From assembly GCA_018608545.1 (NCBI GenBank), contig JABAZI010000071.1, forward strand, positions 48,254-96,220: DNA of 47,967 nt, given 5' to 3'. The notes under the pieces were generated by a model. That model did no database searches and was not told the origin of the DNA. It worked only from the letters and a program-made list of their open reading frames with translations. A program made the position numbers and the translations under genes. The stretch is from Polaribacter sp. (lineage in GTDB: Bacteria > Bacteroidota > Bacteroidia > Flavobacteriales > Flavobacteriaceae). Of this stretch, positions 34,252-44,723 are shown one piece after another. The first letter of the stretch is position 1. Each line of letters starts with the position of its first letter.

Positions 34252-35262
34252 TTATTCAATAATATTTACCTCAATTTCTAAGGCGACTTTAAATTTATTT
34301 AATACTTCTTCTTTGATCTTTTTAGCTAGTTCATAAATCTCAACACCAGAAGCATTTCCGTAATTTACTAAGACCAAAGCTTGTTTGTTATGGACACCTG
34401 CATCACCAAAACGTTTCCCTTTAAAACCAATTTTTTCTACTAACCAGCCTGCAGGTATTTTTATTTCAGTATCAGATATTGGGTAACTAGGGATCGACGG
34501 ATATTCTTTTTTAAGTTGTAAAAAATGATGAATAGCAATCACAGGATTTTTAAAAAAACTACCGCTATTCCCAATTTCTTTGGGATCTGGAAGTTTTGTA
34601 TTTCTGATGGAAATGACAGCGTCTGAGATGTTTTTTAATGAAGGAGTAGTAATTTTTTTTGAAATTAATTCGGTTTCAATTGCTCCATAAGAGGTATTAA
34701 GTTTGTGATTTTTTTTAGTTAATTTAAAACCGACAGACGTTAAGATAACCTTTCCTTTATGAGTGTTTTTAAAAATAGAATTTCTATATCCAAACTTGCA
34801 GTCTTCATTGGAAAAAGTAACTAATTTTCCTGTTGCTATCTCTATACCTTCTACGCGTGTTATTGTATCTTTAACTTCCACACCATAGGCCCCTATGTTT
34901 TGAATTGGACTGGTTCCAACATTTCCGGGGATTAAAGATAAGTTTTCAATTCCTCCATAATTCTGAGAAACACACCATAAAACAAAATCATGCCAATTTT
35001 CTCCTGAGTTTACTGTTAAATATACAAATTCCTCCTCCTCTTTATCAATTGAAATACCTTTTGTATTGATATGAATAACTAATTTTTCAATATTTTTTGT
35101 AAGCAACATATTGCTTCCTCCAGAAATTAAAAAAACCTCCTTATTAATTTTTAAAAGTTGTTGCAGTTGATAAACTGAATCAATAGAAATAAAGCGTTTG
35201 GCAAATGCAGAAATACCAAATGTATTGTATTTTTTAAGTGATATGTTTTCTTTAATATCCAA
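34252..35262 (-). CDS. murB: UDP-N-acetylmuramate dehydrogenase
   Basis: MurB reduces UDP-GlcNAc-enolpyruvate to UDP-MurNAc with FAD and NADPH in cell-wall synthesis. The 336-aa protein starts MDIKENISLKKYNTFGI and has the FAD-binding SGGSNMLL, LIPGNVGTSPIQNIGAYGVE and the catalytic-site GNSGSFFKNP. The long form fits type I MurB. The start codon is TTG, directly after the aminotransferase stop (TAATTG); the N terminus matches the family. Translation is likely coupled. Confidence 0.96.
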   Translation of the reverse strand: MDIKENISLKKYNTFGISAFAKRFISIDSVYQLQQLLKINKEVFLISGGSNMLLTKNIEKLVIHINTKGISIDKEEEEFVYLTVNSGENWHDFVLWCVSQNYGGIENLSLIPGNVGTSPIQNIGAYGVEVKDTITRVEGIEIATGKLVTFSNEDCKFGYRNSIFKNTHKGKVILTSVGFKLTKKNHKLNTSYGAIETELISKKITTPSLKNISDAVISIRNTKLPDPKEIGNSGSFFKNPVIAIHHFLQLKKEYPSIPSYPISDTEIKIPAGWLVEKIGFKGKRFGDAGVHNKQALVLVNYGNASGVEIYELAKKIKEEVLNKFKVALEIEVNIIE

Positions 35263-36453
35263 TTAGCTATTATATTTTTCTAAAGCTTTTGCTAAAATAT
35301 GAACAGCTTTGATTAAATTATTTTTGTTCAAAACATATGCAATTCTTACTTGATTTTTTCCTTCACCCTTAGTGGAATAAAAACCGCTAGCTGGAGCGAT
35401 CATTACCGTTTCATTATTGTAATTATATTTCTCTAAAATCCATTGAGCAAAATGATCAGAATCTTTAACAGGTAATTCAGCTACACAGTAAAATGCTCCC
35501 TTTGGGTTTGCTACTTTTACACCTTTTATTTTTTGCAACTCACGAATAAGTGTATTTCTTCGTTCTATATATTCTTCTTTCACTAGGTCGAAATAACTTT
35601 GGGGAGTATCTAAGGCAGCTTCACTCGCAATTAAGGCATAGGTAGGAGGACTTAAACGTGCTTGAGCAAATTTAATACTCGTATTGATAAAGGCCTTGTT
35701 TTTGGAAACAATACAACCAATCCTCGCACCGCACATGCTATAGCGTTTTGAAACGGAATCTATTATAATTGAATGCTGTTCTAAACCCTCCAAAGACATG
35801 ACTGAGGTGTGCTTTAAGCCATCATATGTAAATTCTCTGTAAACTTCATCAGCAATTAGAAATAGATCATATTTTAAAACAATTTTTTTTAACTTTTCAA
35901 TTTCTTCTTTCGAATACAAATAACCTGTTGGATTCCCGGGGTTACAGATTAAAATTGCTTTTGTTTTATTTGTAATTAGTTTTTCAAAATCTTCAATTTT
36001 TGGTAAGGCAAAATTATCTTCAATCTTGGATATCACAGGAACAATTTTAACTCCGGAAGCCGTAGAGAAACCATTATAATTTGCATAGAATGGTTCTGGT
36101 ATAATAATTTCATCTCCAGGATCTGCAATACTGCCTATGGTAAATAGTAATGCTTCAGAGCCTCCCGTGGTAATCACAATATCATTTGAAGAAACAAGAA
36201 CATTGTGTTTCTTGTAATAACTTGCTAGCTTTTCTCTATAACTTTCAGAACCTTCAGAGCGAGCATAAGCTAAGGTTTCTAACTCATTATTTTTAACAGC
36301 GTCTAAGGCAATTTGAGGTGTCTTTACATCAGGTTGACCAATGTTTAAATGAAATACTGTAGTGCCTCTTTTTTTAGCATCTTCAGCAAAAGGTACCAAT
36401 TTTCTGATTGGTGATTCAGGCATTTTTATCCCTTTCTTAGATATTTTTGGCAT
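35263..36453 (-). CDS. Class I/II pyridoxal-phosphate aminotransferase
   Basis: The 396-aa fold-type I enzyme has the expected NIGQPDVKTP, GSEALLF, NPGNPTGYLYS, DEVYREFTYDG, the PLP-lysine in DSVSKRYSMCGARIG (Lys of SVSKR), and a C-terminal Arg in VRIAYV. It resembles aspartate/aromatic aminotransferases. The amino-acid substrate cannot be decided. A promoter with both boxes at ideal spacing lies upstream. It is in an operon with murB. Confidence 0.93.
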   Translation of the reverse strand: MPKISKKGIKMPESPIRKLVPFAEDAKKRGTTVFHLNIGQPDVKTPQIALDAVKNNELETLAYARSEGSESYREKLASYYKKHNVLVSSNDIVITTGGSEALLFTIGSIADPGDEIIIPEPFYANYNGFSTASGVKIVPVISKIEDNFALPKIEDFEKLITNKTKAILICNPGNPTGYLYSKEEIEKLKKIVLKYDLFLIADEVYREFTYDGLKHTSVMSLEGLEQHSIIIDSVSKRYSMCGARIGCIVSKNKAFINTSIKFAQARLSPPTYALIASEAALDTPQSYFDLVKEEYIERRNTLIRELQKIKGVKVANPKGAFYCVAELPVKDSDHFAQWILEKYNYNNETVMIAPASGFYSTKGEGKNQVRIAYVLNKNNLIKAVHILAKALEKYNS

Positions 36454-36507
36454 GTTTATAATTTATGCGTTATGGATGCGAATTTCCGAAATATATATCA
36501 GTTTTTT

Positions 36508-36538
36508 CAAATTTATTTGTATTAACTGTAAAAACAAA
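36508..36538 (-). promoter_or_regulatory. Full consensus promoter of the aminotransferase-murB operon
   Basis: On the minus strand TTTG (36535-36538), 19 bp, then TAAATTTG (36508-36515), the ideal Bacteroidota layout. The leader is about 50 nt. The rest of this 254-bp gap is AT-rich and shows no gene. Confidence 0.8.
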
Positions 36539-36707
36539 TAAATAAGGTATTTGATGTGTTATATGATATAATCGCTAAATAAAGAAATACATCAAGTTTA
36601 GTATGTGAATGTATTTATAAATCTTTTCATTATCACAGAAAAAATTAGTTTGTTAAAAATGCCAAACAGATAAAATAATATCTTTCAAATAAGATAATTC
36701 TTGTAAA

Positions 36708-37112
36708 TTAATTATCGATTACAATACTTTTTTCTTTTAGTAAAGAAATTTCTTTGTTCACAATTCCTTTTATTCTAATAATTTTTCTTGGATTTTTTGC
36801 ATTTGACATGATGGTTATAGATTTAGAAAAACCACCAACTCTTTTGGTGTCATAGGAAACTTTAATCTCTCCATCTTCACCTGGCATTATAGGTTTCTCA
36901 GGTTTTTTTGGAACAGTACAACCACAAGAGGATTGAATTTTATTTATGATAATGGGTTGGTCTCCAATGTTTTTAAAGATAAATACTTTTGCTCCATCAG
37001 AGCCTTTGTCTATTTTTCCGTAATCTATTACTTCTTCTTGAAATTTAAATTCTTGTGCATTTAATGAAAAAGATAAAAAGAGAAGGACTAAAAGTGATCC
37101 TGATAATTTCAT
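36708..37112 (-). CDS. DUF1573 domain protein, exported
   Basis: The 134-aa product has a signal peptide (LLVLLFLSFSLNAQ) and a DUF1573 domain, an immunoglobulin-like ASPM/SPD-2/hydin-type fold: YGKIDKGSDGAKVFIFKNIGDQPIIINKIQSSCGCTVP. The CGCT motif and the KRVGGFSKSITIMSN strand are typical. It probably sits in the periplasm. The function is not known. It lies divergently to valS. Confidence 0.9.
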   Translation of the reverse strand: MKLSGSLLVLLFLSFSLNAQEFKFQEEVIDYGKIDKGSDGAKVFIFKNIGDQPIIINKIQSSCGCTVPKKPEKPIMPGEDGEIKVSYDTKRVGGFSKSITIMSNAKNPRKIIRIKGIVNKEISLLKEKSIVIDN

Positions 37113-37185
37113 ATGTTGAATTTTTTATTTAGGTAAAATTAATATTAATAATTTGTTTTAAAAAATCAATGACTAATTTTCTCTA

Positions 37186-37193
37186 CAAAATTA
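37186..37193 (-). promoter_or_regulatory. -7 element (TAATTTTG) of the DUF1573 gene
   Basis: The minus strand reads TAATTTTG, 73 nt before the DUF1573 start. A near-match for valS (TATTTTTA, 37202-37209) faces the other way, so the two promoters are back to back. Confidence 0.5.
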
Positions 37194-37238
37194 GATAATT
37201 GTATTTTTACCGTCGATATTTTAAAAAAAATAGGAAGT

Positions 37239-39875
37239 ATGACAATTCCATCTAAGTATGATGCAAAGCAAGTAGAAGATAAATGGTATGCGTATTGGAT
37301 GAAAAACAACTATTTTCATTCAACACCCGATGAAAGAGAGCCCTATACAATTGTAATTCCTCCACCAAATGTTACAGGAGTATTGCATATGGGTCATATG
37401 TTAAATAATACAATTCAAGATGTATTAATTAGACGTGCACGATTATTAGGTAAAAATGCATGTTGGGTTCCTGGAACCGATCATGCCTCTATTGCAACTG
37501 AAGCTAAAGTTGTTGCCAAATTAAAAGAGCAAGGAATTCAAAAAACTGATTTAACTCGAGAAGAATTTCTTCAACACGCTTTTGATTGGAAAGATGAATA
37601 TGGAGGAATTATCTTAGAACAATTAAAAAAATTAGGGGCGTCTTGTGATTGGGAAAGAACAGCTTTCACAATGGATCCTGAAATGTCTGAATCTGTCATT
37701 AAAGTTTTTGTAGACCTTTATAATAAAGGCCTTATTTACCGAGGTTATCGAATGGTCAATTGGGATCCAGAAGCAAAAACGACTTTATCTGATGAAGAAG
37801 TAATTCATGAGGAAAGACAAGGGCAGTTATATTATATAGAATATCAAATTGAAGATTCTAAAGACACATTAATCATAGCAACGACGAGACCAGAAACTAT
37901 TTTTGGAGATACCGCAATTTGTATCAACCCAAACGATGATCGTTTTACTCATTTAAAAGGGAAAAAAGCAATTGTCCCTTTATGTAATAGAGTGATACCG
38001 ATAATAGAAGACGAATACGTTGATATTGAATTTGGTACAGGTTGTTTAAAAGTGACTCCTGCACACGATGAAAACGACAAAGCATTGGGCGATAAGCACA
38101 AATTAGAAGTGATCGATATTTTTAATGATGATGCCTCTTTAAATTCCTTTGGATTGCATTATCAAGGAAAAGATAGATTTGTAGTTCGAAAAGAGATTTC
38201 AAAAGAATTAGAAGAAAAAGGGTTTTTATTAAAAACAGAAGTTCATACAAATAAAGTAGGTACCTCAGAGAGAACCAAAGCCATTATAGAGCCAAGATTA
38301 TCTGACCAATGGTTTTTGAAAATGGAAGATTTGGCAAAACCTGCAATTGATGCAGTATTAGGAGAGAATGCCGACATCAATCTATTTCCAAAGAAATTTA
38401 AAAATACCTATCGACATTGGATGGAAAATATTAGAGATTGGAATATTTCTAGACAACTTTGGTGGGGGCAACAAATTCCTGCTTTTTTCTATGGAGATGG
38501 AAAAGAAGATTTTGTGGTAGCAGAAAATAGTACCGATGCATTGGTTTTAGCCAAAGAGAAAACAGGGAATCCCTTGCTTTCAGAGTCTGATTTAATCCAA
38601 GACGAAGATGCCTTAGATACCTGGTTTTCTTCTTGGTTGTGGCCTATGTCTGTTTTTGATGGTATTAGAAATCCAGAAAACGAAGAAATAGCTTATTATT
38701 ATCCAACAAATGATTTAGTTACTGGGCCCGATATTTTATTTTTTTGGGTTGCTAGAATGATCATAGCAGGGTATGAGTACAAAGACGTAAAACCATTTAA
38801 AAATGTTTATTTAACAGGTTTAGTTAGAGACAAACAAAGAAGAAAAATGTCGAAATCATTAGGAAATTCTCCTGATGCTTTAAAACTAATTGCTGATTAT
38901 GGGGCAGATGGTGTAAGGGTTGGTTTGTTATTAAGTTCCGCAGCAGGAAATGACTTAATGTTTGATGAAGAGCTATGTCAGCAAGGAAAGCAATTTGCAA
39001 ATAAAATATGGAATGCTTTCCGATTGATAAAAGGATGGGAAGTTGATGCTACGATAGCTCAGCCAGAGACCGCAAAAATTGGCTTGGCTTGGTATGAAGC
39101 TAAATTTCAAAAGGCAATAATAGAAATAGAAGATCATTTTAGTAAATATCGTTTATCAGACGCTTTAATGACAATTTACAAATTAATCATGGATGATTTT
39201 TCTTCTTGGTTATTAGAGATTGTAAAACCTGTCTATCAACAACCAATCGACACAAAAACACTTGAAGCGATTATTGAGATCTTAGAAAATAATTTAAAAG
39301 TATTACATCCCTTTATGCCCTTTTTATCAGAAGAAATTTGGCAATTTATAGCACCAAGAACTAAAGAGGAAGCACTTATTATTGCTAAATATCCAGCTCA
39401 AAAGGAGTTTGATGAACAAATTATTAATGATTTCAATTTTACTTCGGATATAATTTCAGGTGTTAGAACAATTCGAAAAGATAAGAATATCTCCTTCAAA
39501 GATCCTATTAACCTATTTGTTGTTGCGCAGGATCAAAGTTCCAAAAGATTTGATATGGTCATACAAAAGCTGACAAATATTGAGGAAATAAATTATGTAT
39601 CAGAAAAAGTTGAAGGAGCTTCATTTAGAGTAAAATCCAACGAATATTTTGTACCAATTTCTATTGAGAACATAGATATAGAAGCTGAAATAAAAAAATT
39701 AGATGCAGAATTAAAAAGAGCAGAAGGGTTTTTATTTGGTATAAAGAAAAAGTTATCTAATGAACGATTTGTTTCTAATGCTCCAGAACAAGTAATTAAA
39801 ATAGAAAGAAAAAAAGAAGCCGATACAGAAGCAAAAATTGAAACGATTAAAAGAAGTCTTTCCTCACTAAAATAA
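37239..39875 (+). CDS. valS: Valine-tRNA ligase
   Basis: An 878-aa class I aminoacyl-tRNA synthetase with the HIGH-type motif [17 protein letters not shown]1 editing domain ([17 protein letters not shown]), [20 protein letters not shown] and a C-terminal coiled coil ([22 protein letters not shown]). It charges and proofreads valyl-tRNA. The start [17 protein letters not shown] is typical. The OmpA-family gene follows after 34 nt and is probably co-transcribed. Confidence 0.98.
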   Translation: MTIPSKYDAKQVEDKWYAYWMKNNYFHSTPDEREPYTIVIPPPNVTGVLHMGHMLNNTIQDVLIRRARLLGKNACWVPGTDHASIATEAKVVAKLKEQGIQKTDLTREEFLQHAFDWKDEYGGIILEQLKKLGASCDWERTAFTMDPEMSESVIKVFVDLYNKGLIYRGYRMVNWDPEAKTTLSDEEVIHEERQGQLYYIEYQIEDSKDTLIIATTRPETIFGDTAICINPNDDRFTHLKGKKAIVPLCNRVIPIIEDEYVDIEFGTGCLKVTPAHDENDKALGDKHKLEVIDIFNDDASLNSFGLHYQGKDRFVVRKEISKELEEKGFLLKTEVHTNKVGTSERTKAIIEPRLSDQWFLKMEDLAKPAIDAVLGENADINLFPKKFKNTYRHWMENIRDWNISRQLWWGQQIPAFFYGDGKEDFVVAENSTDALVLAKEKTGNPLLSESDLIQDEDALDTWFSSWLWPMSVFDGIRNPENEEIAYYYPTNDLVTGPDILFFWVARMIIAGYEYKDVKPFKNVYLTGLVRDKQRRKMSKSLGNSPDALKLIADYGADGVRVGLLLSSAAGNDLMFDEELCQQGKQFANKIWNAFRLIKGWEVDATIAQPETAKIGLAWYEAKFQKAIIEIEDHFSKYRLSDALMTIYKLIMDDFSSWLLEIVKPVYQQPIDTKTLEAIIEILENNLKVLHPFMPFLSEEIWQFIAPRTKEEALIIAKYPAQKEFDEQIINDFNFTSDIISGVRTIRKDKNISFKDPINLFVVAQDQSSKRFDMVIQKLTNIEEINYVSEKVEGASFRVKSNEYFVPISIENIDIEAEIKKLDAELKRAEGFLFGIKKKLSNERFVSNAPEQVIKIERKKEADTEAKIETIKRSLSSLK

Positions 39876-39909
39876 TTATAAATTAACATTAAATATTCAA
39901 GTAAAAATA

Positions 39910-40767
39910 ATGAAAAAAACAACCATTTCGATCACAGCGATCCTCTTACTATCAATGTCTTGTGTTTCTAAAAAGAAATACGTTGCTCTAGAAACTCAGT
40001 ACACAGACATTAAAGCAAATCTTCAAAAAACAACCTTAGCTAAAGAAGATCTTCAATCGAAGTTTACAAAAATTGAAAACAGAGTAACCCAGTACAATGA
40101 AAAAATTAATTCATTAAAAGGTGATAATATTTCACTAAAAAAAGAAAATTATATCAAATTAGATCGGGTCGAAAATAGTTTGGTTATCTCTAAAAAAAAC
40201 CTAGAGACGATGAGGGAAACATTGTTGAAGGTAACTCCAGCAGTGTTGGCAAAAGCAAAAAATTTAAAAGATTCTTTAAACCTAGCTATTTCATACAATT
40301 TAAAAAATAAAATCAACAGTTCAAATCTTAGTGATTCTGAGAATATTGATATCGACATAGATCAAACTGTGGTGATGATTTCTATTTCTGATAATTTATT
40401 ATTTAATACTGCGAGTTATAATGTTAAAAACGGTGCTTATTCCATCATTGAAAAATTAGCAAATGTTATAAAATCTGAACCAAGCATGGATGTAATGATT
40501 GAGGGTCACACAGACTCCAGAACAATTAGTACTGATTTCATACAAGATAATTGGGATTTGAGTGTAAAGAGAGCAACTTCTATAATAAGGGTTTTAGAGA
40601 ACAAATATAAAATAGACGGGAGTAGGCTTATCGCTGCAGGAAGGGGAAGTACCATTCCTGTTGTTCCAAATACAACCAAAGAAAATAGAGCTAAAAATAG
40701 AAGAATTAGAATTGTAATACTTCCAAATTTAAATAAGTTTTTTGCTTTACTTGCAACAGATCAATAA
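39910..40767 (+). CDS. OmpA-family lipoprotein
   Basis: The 285-aa protein has a lipobox (LSMSC), a helical, coiled-coil-like middle (about 25-125, ENRVTQYNEKINSLKGDNISL) and a C-terminal OmpA domain that binds peptidoglycan (DVMIEGHTDSRTI, WDLSVKRATSIIRVL, GRGSTIPVVPN and NRRIRIVI). It probably tethers the outer membrane to the wall. It ends at a strong terminator shared with the convergent aldo/keto reductase. Confidence 0.93.
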   Translation: MKKTTISITAILLLSMSCVSKKKYVALETQYTDIKANLQKTTLAKEDLQSKFTKIENRVTQYNEKINSLKGDNISLKKENYIKLDRVENSLVISKKNLETMRETLLKVTPAVLAKAKNLKDSLNLAISYNLKNKINSSNLSDSENIDIDIDQTVVMISISDNLLFNTASYNVKNGAYSIIEKLANVIKSEPSMDVMIEGHTDSRTISTDFIQDNWDLSVKRATSIIRVLENKYKIDGSRLIAAGRGSTIPVVPNTTKENRAKNRRIRIVILPNLNKFFALLATDQ

Positions 40768-40794
40768 AAAAACAAATTGCATACTAGCTATAAT

Positions 40795-40817
40795 AAACCC
40801 CTTTTTTAAAGGGGTTT
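40795..40817. terminator. Bidirectional terminator overlapping the aldo/keto reductase stop
   Basis: AAACCCCTTT and AAAGGGGTTT form a 10-bp stem around TTT. On the minus strand the TAA of the aldo/keto reductase lies inside the hairpin (40806-40808). Confidence 0.92.
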
Positions 40818-41819
40818 GTTGTTATGAGTAATCTCATTAATTTTATTGAGTTCTTCCTCTGAAAATTGAGTGTTTTCAATAGCCTTCACACTATCTAAAA
40901 TTTGCTCAGTTTTACTAGCACCAATTAAAACAGAGGTAATTCTATTGTCCTTTAAAATCCAAGAAATTGCCATTTGAGCTAACGTTTGATTTCTGTCTTT
41001 TGCAATTTTGTTTAAAGCAATAATTTTAGGTAATGTTTCTAAAACTTTGTTTGAAGTTAAAAAGGGACTTTCTTTTATCGCTCTAGAATTTTTTGGAAGT
41101 CCACTGAGGTATTTATCGGTTAATATTCCTTGTGCTAGTGGAGAAAAGCAGATCGAACCAACACCAGAAATTTTTAATAAATTTAATAATCCATCTTCAA
41201 TCCAACGATCAAATATATTATATTTTGGTTGATGAATTAAACATCGAGTGCCTAAGTCTTTCAAAATTTCAAATGCTTTTTCTGCTTCAGAGGGTTGGTA
41301 ATTTGAAAGGCCAACATACAATGCTTTTCCCTGTTTTACCATCAAATCGAGCGCCCCCATTGTTTCTTCTAAAGGGGTTTCAGGGTCTGGTCTGTGGTGA
41401 TAAAAAATATCAACATACTCTAGATTCATTCTCTGAAGACTCTGATCTAAACTAGAAATTAAATATTTCTTTGAGCCATTGTCCCCATAGGGTCCAGGCC
41501 ACATTCCATAACCTGCTTTCGATGAAATGATCAATTCATCACGATAGTTTTTAAAATCTTTTTTTAAAATTTTTCCAAAATTCTCTTCAGCAGCTCCCGG
41601 AGAGGGACCATAATTATTCGCCAAATCAAAATGGGTAATTCCATTGTCGAAAGCACACTTCAGTATATTCCTTCCATTTTTGAAATTGTCATTATCTCCA
41701 AAATTATGCCACAAACCCAAAGATAGCTCAGGTAATAATAAGCCGCTATTCCCCGTTCTTCTGTAGTGCATTTTTTCATAGCGGTTTTCAGCTGCTACAT
41801 AGTTGCTGTTTTTGGCCAT
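40806..41819 (-). CDS. Aldo/keto reductase, YghZ-like (L-glyceraldehyde 3-phosphate reductase type)
   Basis: The 337-aa TIM-barrel NADPH enzyme has the catalytic tetrad in its usual places: DLANNYG (Asp, Tyr), SSKAGYG (Lys) and YHHRPD (His). GLSNYQPSEAEKA and the C-terminal NADPH-binding SVLIGASKTEQ are also present. YGPSPGAAEENFGKIL matches YghZ/YeaE-type proteins. Substrates are probably small aldehydes. It lies 6 nt after the FAD/Fe-S oxidoreductase gene and shares its transcript. Confidence 0.92.
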   Translation of the reverse strand: MAKNSNYVAAENRYEKMHYRRTGNSGLLLPELSLGLWHNFGDNDNFKNGRNILKCAFDNGITHFDLANNYGPSPGAAEENFGKILKKDFKNYRDELIISSKAGYGMWPGPYGDNGSKKYLISSLDQSLQRMNLEYVDIFYHHRPDPETPLEETMGALDLMVKQGKALYVGLSNYQPSEAEKAFEILKDLGTRCLIHQPKYNIFDRWIEDGLLNLLKISGVGSICFSPLAQGILTDKYLSGLPKNSRAIKESPFLTSNKVLETLPKIIALNKIAKDRNQTLAQMAISWILKDNRITSVLIGASKTEQILDSVKAIENTQFSEEELNKINEITHNNKPL

Positions 41820-41825
41820 GATAAT

Positions 41826-44723
41826 TTATAGTAATGCTTCTCTTAGTAAAGTAATTGGATGCTTTGCTAGTCTTTTAGTACCATCAAATATTTGATGTCT
41901 ACAACTTGTTCCTGCTGCTGCAATTTCAGTATCAGTACTACAATTTCTTATTTTCGGAAATAAAGTATCTTCTCCAACTTGCATTGAAACTTTATAATGC
42001 TCCTTTTCATATCCAAAAGAACCTGCCATTCCACAACATCCAGTATTTAATATGCTTACGCTATAATTCGAAGGGATGTTTAAAACTTGAAAGCTCGCAT
42101 GGGTTCCAGATAATGCTTTTTGATGGCAATGTCCGTGAATCTTCAATGTCTTGGTCTCAGAAGTAAAAAGAGAACGATCTATATTTCCTTTCTCTAATTC
42201 TTGTGATAAAAACTCTTCGAAAGTAAAGCTATTTTTTGCAATTTTTTCTGCGGAACCTTTGTCATCTGCTAAGCGAATATATTCATCTCTAAAACCTAAA
42301 ATTGCAGAAGGTTCTATTCCTATTAAAGGAGTTTCCGCTGTGATGATATCTTTAAAAATAGCAATATTATTATTGCAAATTTCTTTTGCTTCTTTTAAAA
42401 ACCCCTTAGAGATATGACTTCTACCACTTTCGTCATGACCAACCGTCTTTACTTCGTATCCTAATTTTTCTAACAAGATAACAGCATCTATTCCAATTTC
42501 TGCATCGTAAAAATTAGTAAATTCATCATTAAATAAATAGACTATTTTTTTTGATTTTTTAGGATCATGTTTTTTAAACCAACTTTCTAAGGTTTGATTT
42601 GCTAATTTTGGAACTGAGCGTTCAACAGCAACACCTAGTACTTTTTTGGCAAGGATTGAATTCGTCAAAAAGTTAGTAATTGTAGGTAAATAACTTCCTA
42701 ATTTGTTGTATTTAGCATTGTTTGCAAATAATTTATTTCTAAAAGAATAACCATTTGTTTCTTGATATTGATATAAGAATTCTGCTTTTAAAGTGGCAAT
42801 ATCCACGTTACTTGGACATTCGCTTGCACATGCTTTACAACTTAAACAAAGATCAAAAACTTCTTTTAATTCAGAATGGTTAAATTTATTTTGTTCCGTT
42901 GAATTTGTCAGAAACTCTCTCAGTGTATTTGCTCTTGCCCGGGTAGTATCTTTTTCATTTTTTGTAGCTCTGTAGCTAGGACACATTGTGCCACCAGCAG
43001 AAACAGGCTTTCTACAATCTCCAGAACCATTACATTTCTCTGCTAATTTTAGAATACCCTCATTATCAGAGAAATCTTGAATCGTTTTTATTTCAGGTTC
43101 TATTCTGTCAATGTCATAACGTAAATTTTGATCCATTGAAAAAGCATCCGTAATTTTTCCTTTATTAAAAACATTATTAGGATCAAAAGCTTTTTTAATT
43201 CGTCTTAATAACTCATAATTTTTTTCACCAATCATTAAAGGAATAAATTCTGCACGAACAATTCCATCTCCATGCTCACCACTAAACGAGCCTTTGTATT
43301 TTTTTACCAGTTTTGCAGTATCAGTCGTTATTTTTCTAAATAAAACAACATCTTCTTTTTTCTTTAGGTTTAAAATTGGTCGTAAATGCAACTCTCCAGC
43401 TCCAGCATGTGCATAATAGACTGCATTTTGCTGGTATTTTTCCATTATTTTGGTGAATTCTTCGATGTATTTAGGGAGGTCTTCCAATGCGACTGCAGTG
43501 TCTTCGATACACGCAACTGCTTTTTTGTCTCCAATCATGTTTCCTAATAAACCTAGACCTGCTTTTCGAAGATAATGAACTTTGGAAATGTCTTCTCCAT
43601 ATACTTTTGGATGGTGATATCCAAAGTTATTCTTTTCTAGGTTCTCTATTAAATTGTTTGCTAAAATTTCTGCTTCTTCGATCGTGTTAGCAGCAACTTC
43701 TAACATTAAAACTGCTTCGGGATCCCCTTTTAAAAAGAACCTATTTTTTACTTGTTCCCTGTTGCTTTTAGTACAATCCAAAATGGTTTTATCCATTAAT
43801 TCACAATTGTATAAATTGTGTTCCATTGCAGTAACAGTTGCTATTAAACTTTCATTAATACTCGTAAAATGAGAACAAACCATAATACTTTCCTGAGGAG
43901 GTAAAGCATCTAATTGTAAGGTTATTGAGGTAGAGAAAGCTAAAGTACCTTCGCTTCCTGAGAGGAATTTTGCAACATTAATCGTTGGAGAATTTCCACC
44001 AAACAAATCTGAAGTTAAAAATTCATCTACCGCATATCCTGTATTTCTTCGATGAATCGCTTCTTTTGGGAATTGGTCGTATATTTCTCTTTGAGCTGAT
44101 TCAGAAATTAATTCTGAGTAAATAGATTGGTATATTTTTCCTTCCAAAGAATTTTCTTTGGTTTTTTGGAGGAATTCTTTGGAGGTGATTTCTTTAAAAG
44201 TAGCGGAAGTTCCATCACTTAAGATTGCGTCTATTGCTACTACTTTATCACGGGTAACTCCATACTTTATAGAAGTGCTACCAGAAGAGTTATTACCGAC
44301 CATTCCTCCAATCATACAGCGATTAGATGTAGAGGTGTTGGGACCAAAAAATAGTTGGTATGGTTTTAGAAAAACATTTAAAGAATCTCTGACAATTCCG
44401 GGTTCGAGTGTGATCGTTTTTAATGTTTCGTCAAAAGAAATAATATTGGTAAAATGTTTAGAAACATCTACCACAATACCGTCTCCTACACATTGTCCTG
44501 CAAGAGAAGTTCCTGCCGTTCTCGGTATTAAGGTAATCTTATTTTTAGTGGCAAATTCAATTAAAATTTTGAGATCCTTTGTATCCTTAGGAAAAGCAAC
44601 AGCTAGCGGGATTTTTCGATATACAGAAGCATCTGTAGCATAGAGCGTTTGATGTAATTTATCAAAAAGAACCTCACCAGTAAGTGACTTATGAAGGGTT
44701 TTTAAAGTAGTATTATCGATCAT
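41826..44723 (-). CDS. Fused FAD-linked oxidase / 4Fe-4S / CCG-domain oxidoreductase
   Basis: The 965-aa YdiJ-like protein joins a PCMH FAD-binding domain (about 30-260, PRTAGTSLAGQCVGDGIVVD and GNNSSGSTSIKYG), a FAD-oxidase C domain (about 270-520, HAGAGELHLRP and FSGEHGDG), a 4Fe-4S ferredoxin-like domain with CNGSGDCRK, TMCPSYRAT and CLSCKACASECPS, and a C-terminal CCG domain (HGHCHQKAL, NTGCCGMAGSFG). Such proteins oxidise 2-hydroxy acids such as D-lactate or D-2-hydroxyglutarate and pass electrons onward. The substrate is not fixed by sequence. A one-mismatch -7 element (GATATTTG) lies about 30 nt upstream. Confidence 0.93.
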   Translation of the reverse strand: MIDNTTLKTLHKSLTGEVLFDKLHQTLYATDASVYRKIPLAVAFPKDTKDLKILIEFATKNKITLIPRTAGTSLAGQCVGDGIVVDVSKHFTNIISFDETLKTITLEPGIVRDSLNVFLKPYQLFFGPNTSTSNRCMIGGMVGNNSSGSTSIKYGVTRDKVVAIDAILSDGTSATFKEITSKEFLQKTKENSLEGKIYQSIYSELISESAQREIYDQFPKEAIHRRNTGYAVDEFLTSDLFGGNSPTINVAKFLSGSEGTLAFSTSITLQLDALPPQESIMVCSHFTSINESLIATVTAMEHNLYNCELMDKTILDCTKSNREQVKNRFFLKGDPEAVLMLEVAANTIEEAEILANNLIENLEKNNFGYHHPKVYGEDISKVHYLRKAGLGLLGNMIGDKKAVACIEDTAVALEDLPKYIEEFTKIMEKYQQNAVYYAHAGAGELHLRPILNLKKKEDVVLFRKITTDTAKLVKKYKGSFSGEHGDGIVRAEFIPLMIGEKNYELLRRIKKAFDPNNVFNKGKITDAFSMDQNLRYDIDRIEPEIKTIQDFSDNEGILKLAEKCNGSGDCRKPVSAGGTMCPSYRATKNEKDTTRARANTLREFLTNSTEQNKFNHSELKEVFDLCLSCKACASECPSNVDIATLKAEFLYQYQETNGYSFRNKLFANNAKYNKLGSYLPTITNFLTNSILAKKVLGVAVERSVPKLANQTLESWFKKHDPKKSKKIVYLFNDEFTNFYDAEIGIDAVILLEKLGYEVKTVGHDESGRSHISKGFLKEAKEICNNNIAIFKDIITAETPLIGIEPSAILGFRDEYIRLADDKGSAEKIAKNSFTFEEFLSQELEKGNIDRSLFTSETKTLKIHGHCHQKALSGTHASFQVLNIPSNYSVSILNTGCCGMAGSFGYEKEHYKVSMQVGEDTLFPKIRNCSTDTEIAAAGTSCRHQIFDGTKRLAKHPITLLREALL

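Noticed and set aside
44158-44643. 161-aa plus-strand ORF opposite the FAD/Fe-S oxidoreductase
   Set aside because: It lies antisense to the conserved FAD-binding domain, and its composition mirrors that coding strand.
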